Positions 29,201-38,490 of a stretch of 64,000 nt of DNA are shown one piece after another. A model generated the notes under the pieces. It worked only from the letters and a program-made list of their open reading frames with translations, had not been told where the DNA came from and made no database searches. The position numbers and the translations under genes were made by a program. The first letter of the stretch is position 1; every line of letters begins with the position of its first letter. This stretch comes from Seriola aureovittata (lineage: Eukaryota; Chordata; Actinopteri; Carangiformes; Carangidae): positions 8,444,835 through 8,508,834 of the forward strand of contig NC_079386.1 in assembly GCF_021018895.1 (NCBI RefSeq), given 5' to 3'.

Positions 29201-32200
29201 ACGCAAGGCCAAGCGCTATGAGGAGCTGGACGAGCCTCCACCACCACCGCGGCCTATGCTGAGGTATGACATCAACACTCTTACAGAACAACAGGGAAGT
29301 CGGTCCTTTAATAAACAAATTATTTAAGGACGGGGGGTTTTTTTGAGTTGGCACCTGCAACTGGTGTTGTGAGGTAAACATTTCTAAAAACTCTCAACAT
29401 TGCTGCTCAGTCATCATGTAATATATCAGTAAACTGCATGTAGTGCTCTCATGTTAGCCAGCTCTGTCTGTATGTGACACACTGCCAAAGGAATTAGATC
29501 TAATGTTAATTACAGCTTTTTCAGTGTTCACTTGCTACTGTATCTATTTCACACCTCATTTAAGTGAACAAACTCAACACAAGAATTGAACTTGTACTAT
29601 AATTTAAATCTTAAATGTGTTTGTTTCTTTTGTAGGTTAGTTAAATCAAAGCAGTCTGACTTGAATGTATGTACTTCTTATCATGTCCCACCATTTGTAA
29701 TGCCAGTATACAGTAGACTACACAGTAGAGTCTCACTGTTCTCAAAAAGAGATGCCTTTGCCATAATCAGGAAGTGTGAGATCAATTTTCTAAATATAGT
29801 GGCACCTTTATTTATATTTATTAGTAAGTAAGACAGAGCAGCAGCATTTGTAATGTTATGAGTGGCCATGTGTGTTGGTGAAACAGCCACATGGTGTCAG
29901 TGTTAGGGCCTGAAATACCATTGGACCTCTGTGTCCAGTTTGTGCCCACTTGTCATCCTGCAAAACAGAGGGACTAAAGCAGAATCACCTGTCTGTGCTT
30001 TCTCCGAAAGGTTTTACTTAATCGGTGGAGGGATACCCATCATTGTCTGTGGGATCACTGCAGCAGCTAACATCAAAAACTACGGAAGCCGGACCAATGC
30101 GCCATAGTAAGTCGTCCCTGTTTAGAAAGCAATTGAAGCTCCTGTTCTTCACTTTGTGCTCATGGAAATGCTGTCTCATTTTAACAGGACAATAGCATTT
30201 AGTAAGGAGGCATCCGAGCCCATGAGATCTTTTACATTCTGTCCTCAGGAGGAATTGGCTTAGTGATCGACTGGCCAGACTGTGTTGCTTTAGTAAATAA
30301 TGGATATTTTTATGAGGGTAGGAAAAGTTTATTCCCTGAAGTTCTGATTATGGAGGCCTATTAATGGTATGTGCATCCAAGCAACAAGCAACTGCTGCCA
30401 GTTTAGAGCAAGCTCCTCCACCCCCCTCTCTACAGTGGCAGCTGTTTAGATTGTGCAATGTGGCTGACTAATTGAGAAATCTGGACCCGTATCTGTCTCA
30501 AGTCTTTGGAGTTTAATTAATTTCTTGCAAGCAAGACGAATCCAGCCTGTGTTATTAAATGTAATGGGACAGTTACTGTAAAAACTAGACGCTAAAGTTT
30601 TTCAGAGTAATTTCAAGTTTGTGAAGTAAAATAACGATAGTGACAGATTAAGATGAGTAGAAGAAGTATTGCTTTAATGAGCATTGTTGGCATTTTGACT
30701 GTTTTGAGACGGTATATAATTCCAAGCTATTAGTAAACGATGATAATGATAAAGAATCTTAAAGGGCACATCTGTTGTCTTACTGTATGTGAAATGTTTG
30801 ATCGGTCTTGTCTATCTATATCTTTCTAGTTGCTGGATGGCATGGGAGCCCAGCATTGGAGCTTTTTATGGCCCAGTAGGATTCATCATTTTTGTGGACT
30901 TCATGTACTTCCTCAGCATCCTCCTCCAGTTGCGCCGCCACCCTGAGCGCCGTTATGAGCTCAAGGAGCCGACCGAAGAGCAGCAGCATCTGGCTTCAGC
31001 CAACGCGGAGGCTGGGCCAGATGGTCCCCGCAGCCACTGCCATCCCCTCACTCTCCAGCTCCAGCCTCACGAGGCATCGTCCTCCATAATGTCTGCTCCC
31101 CATGCCGTGCCCCTGTCGGCTCTGGAGAATGAGCACACCTTTTCTGCCCAGCTGATGGGTGCAGCAGGGGCATTAGGGTTGTATGCAGCCCTCTGGGTGT
31201 TCGGCGCCATGTCTGTATCGCAGGACCACCCCTATGACTTGGCTTTTACCTGCTTGTTCGGGGTGGCTGCACTGGCACTGGGGGCATTCATGGTGGCACA
31301 TCACTGTGTCAACAGACAGGACATGAGGCGCTATTGGTCCCAGGCTTGTTGCTCTGGGAGGCGAGCCTACTCTGCACAGGAGGACGTCCTTCTGCCTCAG
31401 CCAGACGTGGCAGTAACATCCACAGCAGGATCTGCTAATAAGGCAGATGGGGAGTCAACAAAGTGTGGCCACAGCAGTGCAGACTCTTCCTATACAAATA
31501 AGAGTGCCCCAAGCATGCGCAACTCCACCCATGGCAGCAAGCTGACCAATCTTCACGCAGAAGCAGCTCAGTGCAAGTCTGCCTCAGCACCGGCGACAGC
31601 CAACGGTGCAGCCGTTTTAGACAACAGCCTCACTGAGCATTCACTAGACAATGAAATTAAAATGCATGTAGCACCAGTCGAGGTGCAGTTCCGCCCAATG
31701 AACAACATCACCAATCCAACAGCTGCCACTAACGGACACGCGAGCAGGCATCACAAAAACAGAGCACGAGCACACAGAGCAAGTCGTCTGACTGTATTGC
31801 GAGAGTACGCCTACGACGTGCCAACCAGCGTGGAAGGCAGCGTGCAGGGTGCCCCCCACAGGCGGCACCACCATTATGACGTAGCGGCACGCAATAGCCG
31901 TCGGGCAGCCTACATGGCCTACAGGGAGCGCCATCAAAGCCAGCTGCAGCAGGACAGCAGTGACAGTGCGAGCCTGCCACGCCGCTCCCGCTACTCAGGA
32001 AAAGCGGGCAGCGGCACCTTGGGGAACGGGACAGTGGTGACTGTAGAGGCCGAACAGGTTGCTGCTACTGCGGCGTCAAGCTCGGGTAAAGACTCTGGTC
32101 CTGTAAAGCAGCCCAGCAGCACAGAACTAGAAAGCCAGCCCAAGTCATATGGGCTCAACCTTGACACTCAAAATGGTGGCACACTTAAAGAAAACGGGCA

Positions 32201-32276
32201 AGCAGTGCCTTTAATCAGCACAGAGAGTGCAGCCAGTGTAAAGACCGGCTTGTGGAAACATGAAACTACTGTGTAG
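818..32276 (+). CDS. adgra3: Adhesion G-protein-coupled receptor A3 (GPR125), whole gene, 19 coding exons
   Basis: Joined exons: 818-1026, 10994-11065, 17474-17545, 22699-22770, 22858-22929, 23174-23334, 23965-24178, 24436-24600, 25204-25405, 25588-25737, 26299-26457, 26553-26720, 26924-27131, 27365-27573, 27949-28073, 28402-28525, 29118-29263, 30011-30106, 30830-32276. All introns are GT-AG and the total is 4071 nt (1356 residues plus stop), close to the roughly 1,320 residues I recall for human GPR125. Layout: signal peptide 1-23, LRRs about 70-166, LRR cap 167-219, Ig 220-346, hormone-receptor domain 346-413, GAIN/GPS about 414-711, seven membrane segments about 715-1050, then the cytoplasmic tail. 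The tail block [18 protein letters not shown] and the end GLWKHETTV identify ADGRA3 rather than the paralogue ADGRA2. Known family role: an orphan plasma-membrane receptor; zebrafish Gpr125 recruits Dishevelled and modulates Wnt/planar-cell-polarity signalling. The PDZ ligand should bind scaffolds such as Dlg. Confidence 0.95.
2893..3056 (+). repeat. Left arm of a perfect 164-bp inverted repeat
   Basis: This arm is identical, as reverse complement, to 5070-5233 over all 164 bases. It starts with a (TTTA)5 tract on the outer side and ends GCTTGG on the inner side. No mismatch was found on base-by-base reading. Confidence 0.93.
5070..5233 (-). repeat. Right arm of a perfect 164-bp inverted repeat
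   Basis: This is the reverse complement of 2893-3056. The outer (AAAT/AATA) tract runs about one and a half units further than on the left arm, to 5239. The spacer between arms is 2013 bp. The family is not recognised. Confidence 0.93.
9070..10931. mobile_element. Probable non-autonomous DNA transposon or dispersed fish repeat
   Basis: The left part (AGGAATATTCTGTTTCGGG, then CTTCCGCCAAATTTCGGCAC) and the right part (GTGGCACTCAAAATTTCCCA then GGAATTTTCTAG) resemble a repeat I recall as abundant in fish genomes. The ends share CTAGAA/TTCTAG in inverted orientation. There is no transposase frame. It ends about 60 bp before adgra3 exon 2. Boundaries are approximate. Confidence 0.45.
10994..11065 (+). 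CDS. adgra3: adgra3 exon 2: leucine-rich repeat 1
   Basis: A 72-nt phase-2 exon encodes exactly one 24-residue LRR ([20 protein letters not shown]). It is flanked by a TTTCCACAG acceptor and a GTAAGT donor. One exon per LRR is the usual arrangement in this receptor group and adds whole repeats without changing frame. Confidence 0.93.
12884..12953. repeat. (CA)n microsatellite
   Basis: About 35 uninterrupted CA units lie in adgra3 intron 2. The tract is likely polymorphic. Confidence 0.97.
14239..14275. repeat. (AT)n microsatellite
   Basis: About 18 AT units lie in adgra3 intron 2. Confidence 0.97.
14955..16283. mobile_element. DNA transposon bounded by perfect 22-bp terminal inverted repeats
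   Basis: The left end (14955-14976, TAAAGGTGTAATGTGTAAGA then TC) is exactly the reverse complement of the right end (16262-16283). The 1329-bp interior encodes no recognisable transposase, so this is a non-autonomous copy. The 'AAGGTGTAATGTGTAAGAT' terminus matches a terminus I recall as common in fish, often classed with hAT-like elements. A clean target-site duplication was not seen. Confidence 0.75.
17474..17545 (+). CDS. adgra3: adgra3 exon 3: leucine-rich repeat 2
   Basis: A 72-nt phase-2 exon encodes one LRR ([20 protein letters not shown]) with the LxxLxLxxNxI spacing. The acceptor is TTCTCCACAG and the donor GTGAGT. It sits alone between introns of 6.4 and 5.2 kb. Confidence 0.93.
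17546..22698 (+). other. adgra3: adgra3 intron 3 (5.2 kb)
   Basis: A GT-AG phase-2 intron with one (GT)n/G-run tract and poly(T) and poly(A) runs near 21100 and 22454. I see no exon, RNA gene or recognisable transposon in it. Confidence 0.75.
18208..18238. repeat. (GT)n followed by a 12-base G run
   Basis: About ten GT units run directly into twelve consecutive G. A composite tract like this is slippage-prone and a G-quadruplex candidate. Confidence 0.95.
22699..22770 (+). CDS. adgra3: adgra3 exon 4: leucine-rich repeat 3
   Basis: A 72-nt phase-2 exon encodes one LRR ([20 protein letters not shown]). The GCLN/IDIF block matches GPR125 from memory. The acceptor is TGTTTCAG and the donor GTAAGT. 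Confidence 0.93.
22858..22929 (+). CDS. adgra3: adgra3 exon 5: leucine-rich repeat 4
   Basis: A 72-nt phase-2 exon encodes one LRR ([20 protein letters not shown]), the last before the LRR cap. Intron 4 between exons 4 and 5 is only 87 bp. The acceptor is TTTTTTCAG and the donor GTAAGT. Confidence 0.93.
23174..23334 (+). CDS. adgra3: adgra3 exon 6: LRR C-terminal cap
   Basis: This exon encodes the cysteine-capped end of the LRR array. It starts [15 protein letters not shown] and ends with the closing cysteine in PELLTC. The CDC...W...C...C pattern is the standard LRRCT signature. Entry is phase 2 and exit phase 1. A (CA)n tract begins six bases inside the intron after the donor. Confidence 0.93.
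23335..23964 (+). other. adgra3: adgra3 intron 6
   Basis: A 630-bp intron, phase 1. Apart from the (AC)n tract it holds nothing recognisable. Confidence 0.8.
23341..23365. repeat. (AC)n microsatellite next to the adgra3 exon 6 donor
   Basis: Twelve AC units start six bases after the GT of the exon 6 donor (GTAGGG). Length changes here could affect donor context. Confidence 0.95.
23965..24178 (+). CDS. adgra3: adgra3 exon 7: Ig domain, first half
   Basis: This exon begins the single Ig-like domain. The B-strand cysteine lies in LPFQCQAS and the core tryptophan in [10 protein letters not shown]. It ends NCSLIA with a split serine codon, in phase 2. This matches the immunoglobulin region found between the LRRs and the hormone-receptor domain in ADGRA2/ADGRA3. 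Confidence 0.93.
24436..24600 (+). CDS. adgra3: adgra3 exon 8: Ig domain, second half
   Basis: This exon completes the Ig fold. [17 protein letters not shown] carries the F-strand cysteine, and [14 protein letters not shown] forms the G strand. It then enters a cysteine-containing linker ([14 protein letters not shown]). Entry and exit are phase 2. Confidence 0.93.
24601..25203 (+). other. adgra3: adgra3 intron 8
   Basis: A 603-bp AT-rich intron, phase 2, with nothing recognisable inside. Confidence 0.8.
25204..25405 (+). CDS. adgra3: adgra3 exon 9: hormone-receptor-like domain
   Basis: This exon opens with [15 protein letters not shown] and carries the W-R-x-C and D-Y-S-R-C motifs of the hormone-receptor (HRM) domain. 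It ends in phase 0 at YVINQ. In adhesion receptors this domain precedes the GAIN domain. The ligand in this subfamily is unknown. Confidence 0.93.
25588..25737 (+). CDS. adgra3: adgra3 exon 10: GAIN region, helical part
   Basis: A 50-codon phase-0 exon ([19 protein letters not shown], then [20 protein letters not shown]) encodes the helical subdomain before the GPS. Its methionine is internal and is not a start. The frame stays open far into the following intron (see findings). Confidence 0.93.
25738..26298 (+). other. adgra3: adgra3 intron 10, open in frame for 125 codons
   Basis: A 561-bp phase-0 intron. The exon 10 frame continues without a stop to TGA at 26113-26115. The extension has no domain or hydrophobic segment that I recognise. 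A T-run and short AT/GT tract precede the acceptor TCTCCCAG. Confidence 0.8.
26299..26457 (+). CDS. adgra3: adgra3 exon 11: GAIN region
   Basis: A 53-codon phase-0 exon ([19 protein letters not shown], then [17 protein letters not shown]) matches the GPR125 ectodomain. The donor is CTG|GTTAGT, which has T rather than A or G at +3 and so is slightly off consensus. The reading frame and homology nevertheless place the boundary there. Confidence 0.9.
26553..26720 (+). CDS. adgra3: adgra3 exon 12: GAIN region
   Basis: A 56-codon phase-0 exon starts [17 protein letters not shown] and continues through GMTCMLFQR and [14 protein letters not shown]. The variable stretch after MLFQR looks shorter than the mammalian version I recall. 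Intron 11 before it is only 95 bp. Confidence 0.92.
26924..27131 (+). CDS. adgra3: adgra3 exon 13: GAIN region, beta subdomain
   Basis: This exon encodes the beta-rich part of the GAIN domain. It includes [33 protein letters not shown] and [13 protein letters not shown]. It enters in phase 0 and exits in phase 1. The donor is ATAG|GTGAGT, with the split aspartate codon completed by exon 14. Confidence 0.93.
27365..27573 (+). CDS. adgra3: adgra3 exon 14: end of GAIN domain and degenerate GPS
   Basis: This exon runs from [20 protein letters not shown] to [11 protein letters not shown]. The GPS keeps its tryptophans and cysteines ([24 protein letters not shown]). It lacks the His-Leu-Ser/Thr cleavage triad, which here reads Ala-Leu-Gly. 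Self-cleavage is therefore not expected. The exon exits in phase 0 at ATG|GTAGGA. Confidence 0.93.
27574..27948 (+). other. adgra3: adgra3 intron 14, with in-frame membrane-anchor-like extension
   Basis: A 375-bp phase-0 intron. Its first 36 codons are open in the exon 14 frame and encode [17 protein letters not shown] plus a short polar end, stopping at TAA 27682-27684. ATTAAA hexamers at 27788 and 27807 could act as intronic poly(A) signals. The function is inference. Confidence 0.6.
27949..28073 (+). CDS. adgra3: adgra3 exon 15: transmembrane segment 1
   Basis: After a short extracellular stalk ([15 protein letters not shown]) the exon encodes TM1 ([19 protein letters not shown], then VSYIYHH). 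It exits in phase 2 at CAG|GTAAGA. Confidence 0.94.
28402..28525 (+). CDS. adgra3: adgra3 exon 16: transmembrane segment 2
   Basis: This exon encodes intracellular loop 1 and TM2 ([20 protein letters not shown]). It then enters extracellular loop 1 with the cysteine in ASVCQA expected to pair with loop 2. It exits in phase 0 at GCA|GTGAGT. Confidence 0.94.
29118..29263 (+). CDS. adgra3: adgra3 exon 17: transmembrane segment 3 and loop 2
   Basis: This exon encodes TM3 ([20 protein letters not shown]) followed by an intracellular loop 2 rich in Lys/Arg ([15 protein letters not shown]) and proline ([10 protein letters not shown]). The polyproline loop is shared with GPR124/GPR125. It exits in phase 2. 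Confidence 0.94.
30011..30106 (+). CDS. adgra3: adgra3 exon 18: transmembrane segment 4
   Basis: A 96-nt exon encodes TM4 ([20 protein letters not shown]) and the start of extracellular loop 2 (YGSRTNAPY). This block is nearly invariant in the subfamily as I recall it. The acceptor CCGAAAG is purine-rich just before the AG and thus weak. Homology fixes the boundary. Confidence 0.93.
30830..32276 (+). CDS. adgra3: adgra3 exon 19: TM5-TM7, cytoplasmic tail, PDZ ligand
   Basis: A 1447-nt terminal exon. It carries the loop-2 cysteine ([14 protein letters not shown]), TM5 ([17 protein letters not shown]), loop 3 ([13 protein letters not shown]), TM6 ([17 protein letters not shown]), TM7 ([20 protein letters not shown]) and a tail of about 300 residues. 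Tail blocks include [52 protein letters not shown] and the terminal ETTV, a class I PDZ ligand. A Ser/Ala/Gly-rich variable stretch sits between the last two. The acceptor is CTTTCTAG and the stop TAG at 32274. Confidence 0.95.
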
Positions 32277-32640
32277 CGACGGTTTCCGTCCCAAAGACTG
32301 CATAGTTATATGCTCTTGTCTTTAAACTGTGAAATGTCTTTTTTTGTTGTTGTTTTTCGATTGTACATTTCTTTCTTGGAAAAAGAGTCCTTTGAAAATA
32401 ATTATTGGAAAAAAAAACTAGCCACATTTTTGCCACTGAATTGTTTTTGTAGATATGTTTTTGTAAATGGTCTATTTTTATAACTTTTAATCCAACTCCT
32501 TATTCCATTCGAGAGTTCTGTAAATGAAACTGCATGGTCTGAGCTGTGGCCCTGTGCATACCCTTACCTTGGGGCTTTTTTTTTTTTCCATTTTCTAGTT
32601 TGTCCCAACAATAATAAAACAAAAGTTCCATTTACCTAAT
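32277..32640 (+). other. adgra3: adgra3 3' untranslated region
   Basis: An AT-rich, T-run-containing stretch follows the stop. It holds the poly(A) signal near its end. The exact cleavage point is unknown, and 32640 is an estimate about 20 bp after the signal. Confidence 0.65.
32613..32618 (+). terminator. adgra3: adgra3 polyadenylation signal AATAAA
   Basis: A canonical AATAAA lies 337 bp after the stop codon. A T-rich stretch (AAGTTTTTATTCTTGTG) starts about 25 bp downstream, as expected for a cleavage-factor site. Confidence 0.7.
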
Positions 32641-33249
32641 TAAAAGTTTTTATTCTTGTGATAACACCCACAGTCTCCTCTTTTGGGTCTCTGCAGCCAG
32701 TGCAAAGGTGAGTCAGAGCTGTTGTGTTTCCAAGAATTATTCTTGCTGACAATGTATGACAAGCTGGTAATTGGGTTTTTCAATGACCTTCAGGTGGCCC
32801 CGGGTTCCTTTCTCCACTGCGGAGCAGCACTTTAATTGCAACTGACTCTGGCTTTGGGCTCTGTAGGTGTTTTCTCCCTGCCTGCTGGCAGATTTGATGA
32901 GTGCACTGTATATTCTGGGCTCCTGCTGAGATGATGCCCAGGCTGTGATTGACAGCTGACTCACAGGGCAAGTGAAGCTGTCACGAGAAGAAAGGATAAT
33001 GAGAGTAGTGTGTCTTCTTCTTCCTCTACCTCTTTCCATTCGCGGTCTCCTCCGCAGCCGACAGCTGGAACTGGAGTCCCACTCGCAGCTTGACATCGCT
33101 GTTGGGGAGAGAGAATATAACAGACACAAAGTATGATTTGACTGCTGACTACTCTGGAGATGGATTAGTATCACTTTTTATTGAGTGAATGCCATGTATC
33201 TTACTTTGTGGTTGTGCCAACAGCCACAGACAGTTCAAGTATGACATTG

Positions 33250-34180
33250 TAAGTAAGTAGATTTATTTATATATTACCTTTTCAGAACAAATATTACAAA
33301 GGGCTTCACACATAAAGAGCTTCACACATAAAGGGCATCAAACAGTAACACCCCACCCCCCCCCACCCATCCCCCAGAAAATTATATTAAATCAAAAACA
33401 AACAAAATGATGCAAAAACATAAGTAAAAAACAATGTAAATGGGTCTTTAGATATTTTTTTTTTAGGTTGAGGTGGATAATTTAACAGTGAAAAGTAAAG
33501 TAGTCCAAAGTTTAGGCGTAAACACAGCAAATGCACAGTCTCCCTTTATTTTAGTTTGGGCCCTGGGAACATCCCGTCACCAGTTAGCCGACCGGAGAGA
33601 CCGTAGATTTCCATACAGGCACAACGATTCCGAAATGCCCTCAGGGGCTTGACCGTGTCAAGCCTGATTTCAAATTCCACTGGTGGCCAATGGAAAGAGA
33701 CCAACACCGCAGTAATGCGGTCCCTGCACTTTGTCTTATAGTAGGAAGACAAGCTGCAGCATTTTTTGAACCATCTGTGGATGAGCTACAGCTCTGTCTA
33801 TTAAGGCAAGAGTAAGACGGCAAGTAAAGAATTACAGTAATCAAGGTGTTAGGACACAGAAGCAGGAACTAGTTTGGTGTAGTGTGTTGAAAAGTGGCAG
33901 GGTTTGTTGCAGGGGCTTTTGAGCACTATTGGGACCTATTATGTGGATCTCTGTTTTATCCTCCTTCCGTTTTTAGAACGTTTTTGAGACATCCAGCATC
34001 TCATCAGACAGTCAGTTAGGTTGGTTAAATTACATAGATCTTCATATCTCACTGACAAGTGGAGCTGAGTGTCATTTGCATAAAAATGAGATATATTAAA
34101 ACCTCAAATTAAAAAGCCCAATAGTAACATACTGATAGGAAGAAGAATAGGTTGGGAATTAGTTTATTGCTTTATTAAAT
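33250..34180. mobile_element. Decayed dispersed fish repeat
   Basis: It starts near GATTTATTTATATATTACCT, with TTTTCAGAACAAATATTACA shortly after. It continues through AAAGAATTACAGTAATCAAG and a GAGCTGAGTGTCATTTGCAT block, which resembles the 'gagctgtgtgtcgtcagcatagcaatg' repeat seen widely in fish introns. A 19-bp near-tandem duplication (CTTCACACATAAAG) and a C-rich run lie inside. No coding capacity remains and the class is uncertain. Confidence 0.4.
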
Positions 34181-37100
34181 AAGGTAAGTGCCTCCTATTA
34201 TAAGTGATGTCATCTTAGCAGCATGCCACTAACTCACCATCTTGAATTTTGAAGGTTATGCTGAAACATTTTCAACACTTAAAAATTGATCAGCCAGTGA
34301 CGCCTTCTGATCATCGCAGTCACAGACAAAGGCAGCAGCAGACAGCACAGCTCCAATAGCTCTAATTTTTCATTAATGGCATATTAATAAAACGCATATT
34401 TCACTCAGGCAAAGATATATTGCCAAGCCGTCTTGGATGTGACAAATTATAATAAGACTTTTGAATTATGTAGAGAGCAGTTAAGCCTTGATTAGTGGCA
34501 GCCTCTCTGATTCCCTTGAGGCGTGAAAGAGTGATCTTCAAATAATCGCCAAGGTTCTTTAGCACTGCCATCTGTTATAAAGTTCATCTGAGGTTGTCAG
34601 TGAGGCAGGAATGACAATCGGAAGATGTTTGCTCTGCGTACAGGGAAGGGGGGGGGGCTCATCAAGGCAAATAAACTGATAGTATCTCTGCTTTGAGATC
34701 ACAGGGACACCTTGGGCAGAAATCGATAATAAATTAATATAAAGCAAATTAAGTCATTTAGATCTTTTCTTAGTCTCATTCAGGAGTCTTGGGGTCAGAT
34801 CACGTATCTCAGAAATAATAAGTCAGAGATGAGGAGAATTGCATTCAAGCACCCAAAGCATCAGTTGCTGATAAACAGTCTATTTTCAGACTCAGCGATG
34901 ATCCCTCCACGATGTCGCGTATACTTTTCCACCCAGTTTCCACTCGCTGTGCTCTGCGGAGCATATCTTGAGCACAATTCCTTACCAGGAGGCCCAGCGA
35001 CGACCAACATCAGACAAGTGATGTGTTGTTTACATTTTCCAATCACTGCTCCTGGCGCCTGGAGGAAGCATCTGGCTCTGTTGTGGAAACTTGCCACTGG
35101 AATGAAGATGGATACTTTGGAGAAAGGGAAGCCATCTGACTGCGCTGATTGTAATTAGGTGGCTCTGGCTGTCCAGGGGAACCAAAATATTTTTACCTGC
35201 AGCGTGCTAATCACCTCAAAACCTCCCAGGCCTGACATATAGATGAAAGCGTAATTAACATCCAGGGTTTGTGATGATCGCCGTCATTGTCAAGCAGCTG
35301 TCGTCAGAGATAATGGGTGAAGTTATGTAGTTTGGTAAGTTTATACGGACTATATTTAAATATGAGGCAAAGTCACATCAGTATGCGAGTTGTGTTTGTG
35401 CTAAAGTCAGGGCTTTTGCAAATGTTTGCATTTAAACACAGAAATTCAACGCATACAGTTACATAATACTTCACAACTTTCTTTTCAAGACAAATTCCTG
35501 TTATTAAGGTGACACTGACAACCGTCCTTCACATTACAGGTGTATGCTGACATTATTAATAATAATTGCTAATGTTTTTTTGTTTTTTTTCCACCAGAAA
35601 ATGTTCATACTTGATGAATGTGATATTCGCACGTCATTTTCTCTAGAATGGTTTAGTCACATCCTCGCTGAAGCCCAAAGCATGTGGCTGACTGCAAATT
35701 AGCATTTTGCGTGGTGATGGTGCTAAAGAGGCATTTATGTATCAGATTTTTTTTTTTTTTTTTAAAGTGAAAGTGAGAACTAAAATTCAGAGACTGAGAA
35801 AAAAAGGAGGGTGTAACCGAGTTTCAACTCAGGCATCAGTTGGTGTTTTCAGGGGGCGAACACTTGAGAGGCTTTGGATTCAAGTTTGATTTTAGCATCA
35901 CATTCTCAGGGTCGAAGCTGATGGCCACTTCAAAGGCCTTGTTCTCAGGCTATGCCTTTATTATGGATTATCAAATGCTCTCTCAGTTCAGCCTTTTCCC
36001 ATGTATTTTTTTTTTTTTTGTCTCGACTGCATTTGGGTCATACAAGTTCAAGCTCATATTTCACGGATGTCTCAAAGACAAACCCAAAAAGAATTGGAGC
36101 CTGTTACCTCTCTCTAACACTGTCTTTGGTAACAGTACATGAATGGGTTCTCATGGTGACATTCAGTCTTGATTCCGAATAAGATGAATGCTTTACTTTT
36201 CTGTCTTCCTTCACTCAAACTGATAAGGTGTCTGAAAGAGTTCCTGGCAGAAGATGTACCTGTAAGTGCCATCTTAAATCATGGTGTCGCAAATCAAGAA
36301 TGTGCCTGTCATCGGTTGCTCCGCAAGTTAGACCTAATAATTAACTCTTTTCTTATATTGTGGAGTGCCAAAGAGGTCACCTTTAGAACTGGTAGGTGTT
36401 TGATGAAGATATTATGTTCACTTTTCAGGTCAAAGTGATGGAATTCTAACACGGCGCAGAGACCTTGTGCAAAGCAAATAAACTTTGGACGCCACCAGAT
36501 AGGGAGATGAGCGTGCACTTCAATTACATGTCAAAATAATCTATTTATTGTCTACAAGAGTAAAAACTAAGTTCCACACCTGATCCACATAGATACGTTG
36601 CTATGTTTAATACGTTCACTCAATTATTATCCTTATAATTAATTCCAATAATTATTAGGAAAAAATTAGGTTCCACCAATTTCCAGTGCCATTTTCCAAT
36701 CTTTTTTTCCACAAAGATGTCACATAATGATGACATCAAGCCATCTGCAGCGCTCTCATCCCCAATGTGCTGGCTGACCTGTGCTCTCATTAATGCCCTC
36801 ACATTGCCATCCATCTACCTTTGCCAGTCTGTCTGAGCAGATCTTGGCTTCATCTTTCTGTCCAGGTGCTCTGTTATTTATAGGCACCTCAAAAACAGTA
36901 TCAGTCATTGTTCACGGTGACAGTAGCAGACAGTAGCCCTCGCTCACACAACGCATGCACACATCTCGGGAAATGAAGGTTGTCTATTGGAATGCATTTG
37001 TCTTGTCTGCGCACTATTGGGCTTGGAATGAGGCTTTAAGTTAAAAAGAGGTTTTATGTGTATTGCTTGTGCTAAAGAGGTTATTTTGTTACTTTTTGTA

Positions 37101-38229
37101 TGCAAAAGTGAGATTTCTGACGATCCACAAACGCATCTTGACAGCAAAACCTCAAAAACCTTTTGTATAGCCGCTCTCCACACATCCATCCATACATCTC
37201 CTGGATTCCCTTTTATTTTCACAAATCTGCTGAAGTCCATGTCAGGTATGGGGAACATGTGAGCACCACTTTCCTCATTTCATCAGCTGCATATGTGTCA
37301 TGTATATTCCAGAAATAAATTTCTAAAAATACCATGGTTCATAGAAGCTGCACTCATCAGAATCATTTAATTAGTGAAGCTCCTGTTTTTGAGAAGTGTC
37401 AGCAGTTTTCTTTAATACCTGCTGAGTAAATGGCCTCCTGTTTTATGATTTGTCTCAAGCTGTCGATTTTGTTTTAACTCAGCTGAGAGTGTGTCTTATA
37501 ATGTAAAGGAAAACTCTATCCTCTGTGGTATTCTTGGGAGACAGTTAAAGAATCCTTTGCAAATTCTCTCTCTCTGTCTTTGCTGCCACGAAACAAATGT
37601 CCTCTGTTGTTAAAAATGTTCTAATCTTCAAAAAAGCTGACAGGTCTCGACTTGCTAAGAGGCAGACTGATTTATTTTGGGTTTATCTTTTTATCATGGG
37701 CATTATTGTTGTCTGTATCGGTCTTGTTTCATTGTGCAGCTTCTGTTTGTGTGGAAAGTCTCCATTTAATTCTTACTGCTCTATTTAAAGACATACTGTT
37801 CTGTCCAACAACTGATATGCAATTTATGCTGTGCTGTGTTTAGAAGAGAAAAAACGGAGGGAGAGCGAATACTGTGCATTGAAATGCATGATTTCTCAAG
37901 TGTATGTGTGTATTTGTCTGCAGACTCCCATTTTATCAAGCAGCATCTTGAGGTCTTTTGCCTTTTGCCTTTTGCCCAGAATTATGTAACTGTCTAAACT
38001 GTTTGTGGCGAGTTTGGAAAGTGGAGAGATTTATGATGAAAACACTGTTAAAGACCCCTGGTGATCCCTGAACCACACGCTTTGGGAACCACTACTACTT
38101 TAATATAGCCTATGACGTGGCAAGAAAAAATCACATTGTCAAAGAGATGCCATAGATTCCTCTTATGCCAGTGGATGGAAATGCTAAATTATCATTGGAA
38201 CTGTATGTGCAGCGTGCAGTTCTGAGATA

Positions 38230-38490
38230 CTGAGGGTCAATGATTTGACCATCTGGTATGTGGACACCAGAACGTTATGTAATATTCTATTATTGAACTA
38301 CGGGGATTAATGTCTCCTCCACTTTTCTGGGGAGGATTTCTGCAGGTTTTTGGAATCTGGCTGCAGGGCGTTGTTTCCATTAAGCCACATGAGGTCAGGC
38401 GATGATACTGGGTGATGAGGCCTGGCTCCAAGTCATCCCAAAGCAGTTAGATGAGGTTATAGTCAGGGCTCTTGCAAACTCCAAACCGGC
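38230..38490 (-). mobile_element. Decayed DNA-transposon fragment
   Basis: The stretch ACATGAGGTCAGGCGATGAT, then GGGTGATGAGGCCTGGCTCC and GTCATCCCAAAGCAGTTAGA, matches a repeat recalled from many fish genomes ('gaggtcaggcactgatgttgggcgattaggcctggctc'). It is heavily mutated and has no intact frame. Ends are approximate and the strand tentative. Confidence 0.45.

Larger units (their letters stand above)
28074..30829 (+). other. adgra3: adgra3 introns 15-18 between membrane exons
   Basis: Introns 15 (328 bp), 16 (592 bp), 17 (747 bp) and 18 (723 bp) separate the TM exons. They are AT-rich and carry no repeat family or extra exon that I recognise. Confidence 0.75.

Noticed and set aside
31644..31980. 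Minus-strand frames opposite the adgra3 tail
   Set aside because: They are antisense shadows of the GC-rich exon 19.
32737..33174. 145-codon minus-strand frame downstream of adgra3
   Set aside because: The sequence is low-complexity Ser/Arg/Gln with no domain and no promoter. A chance frame is likely.
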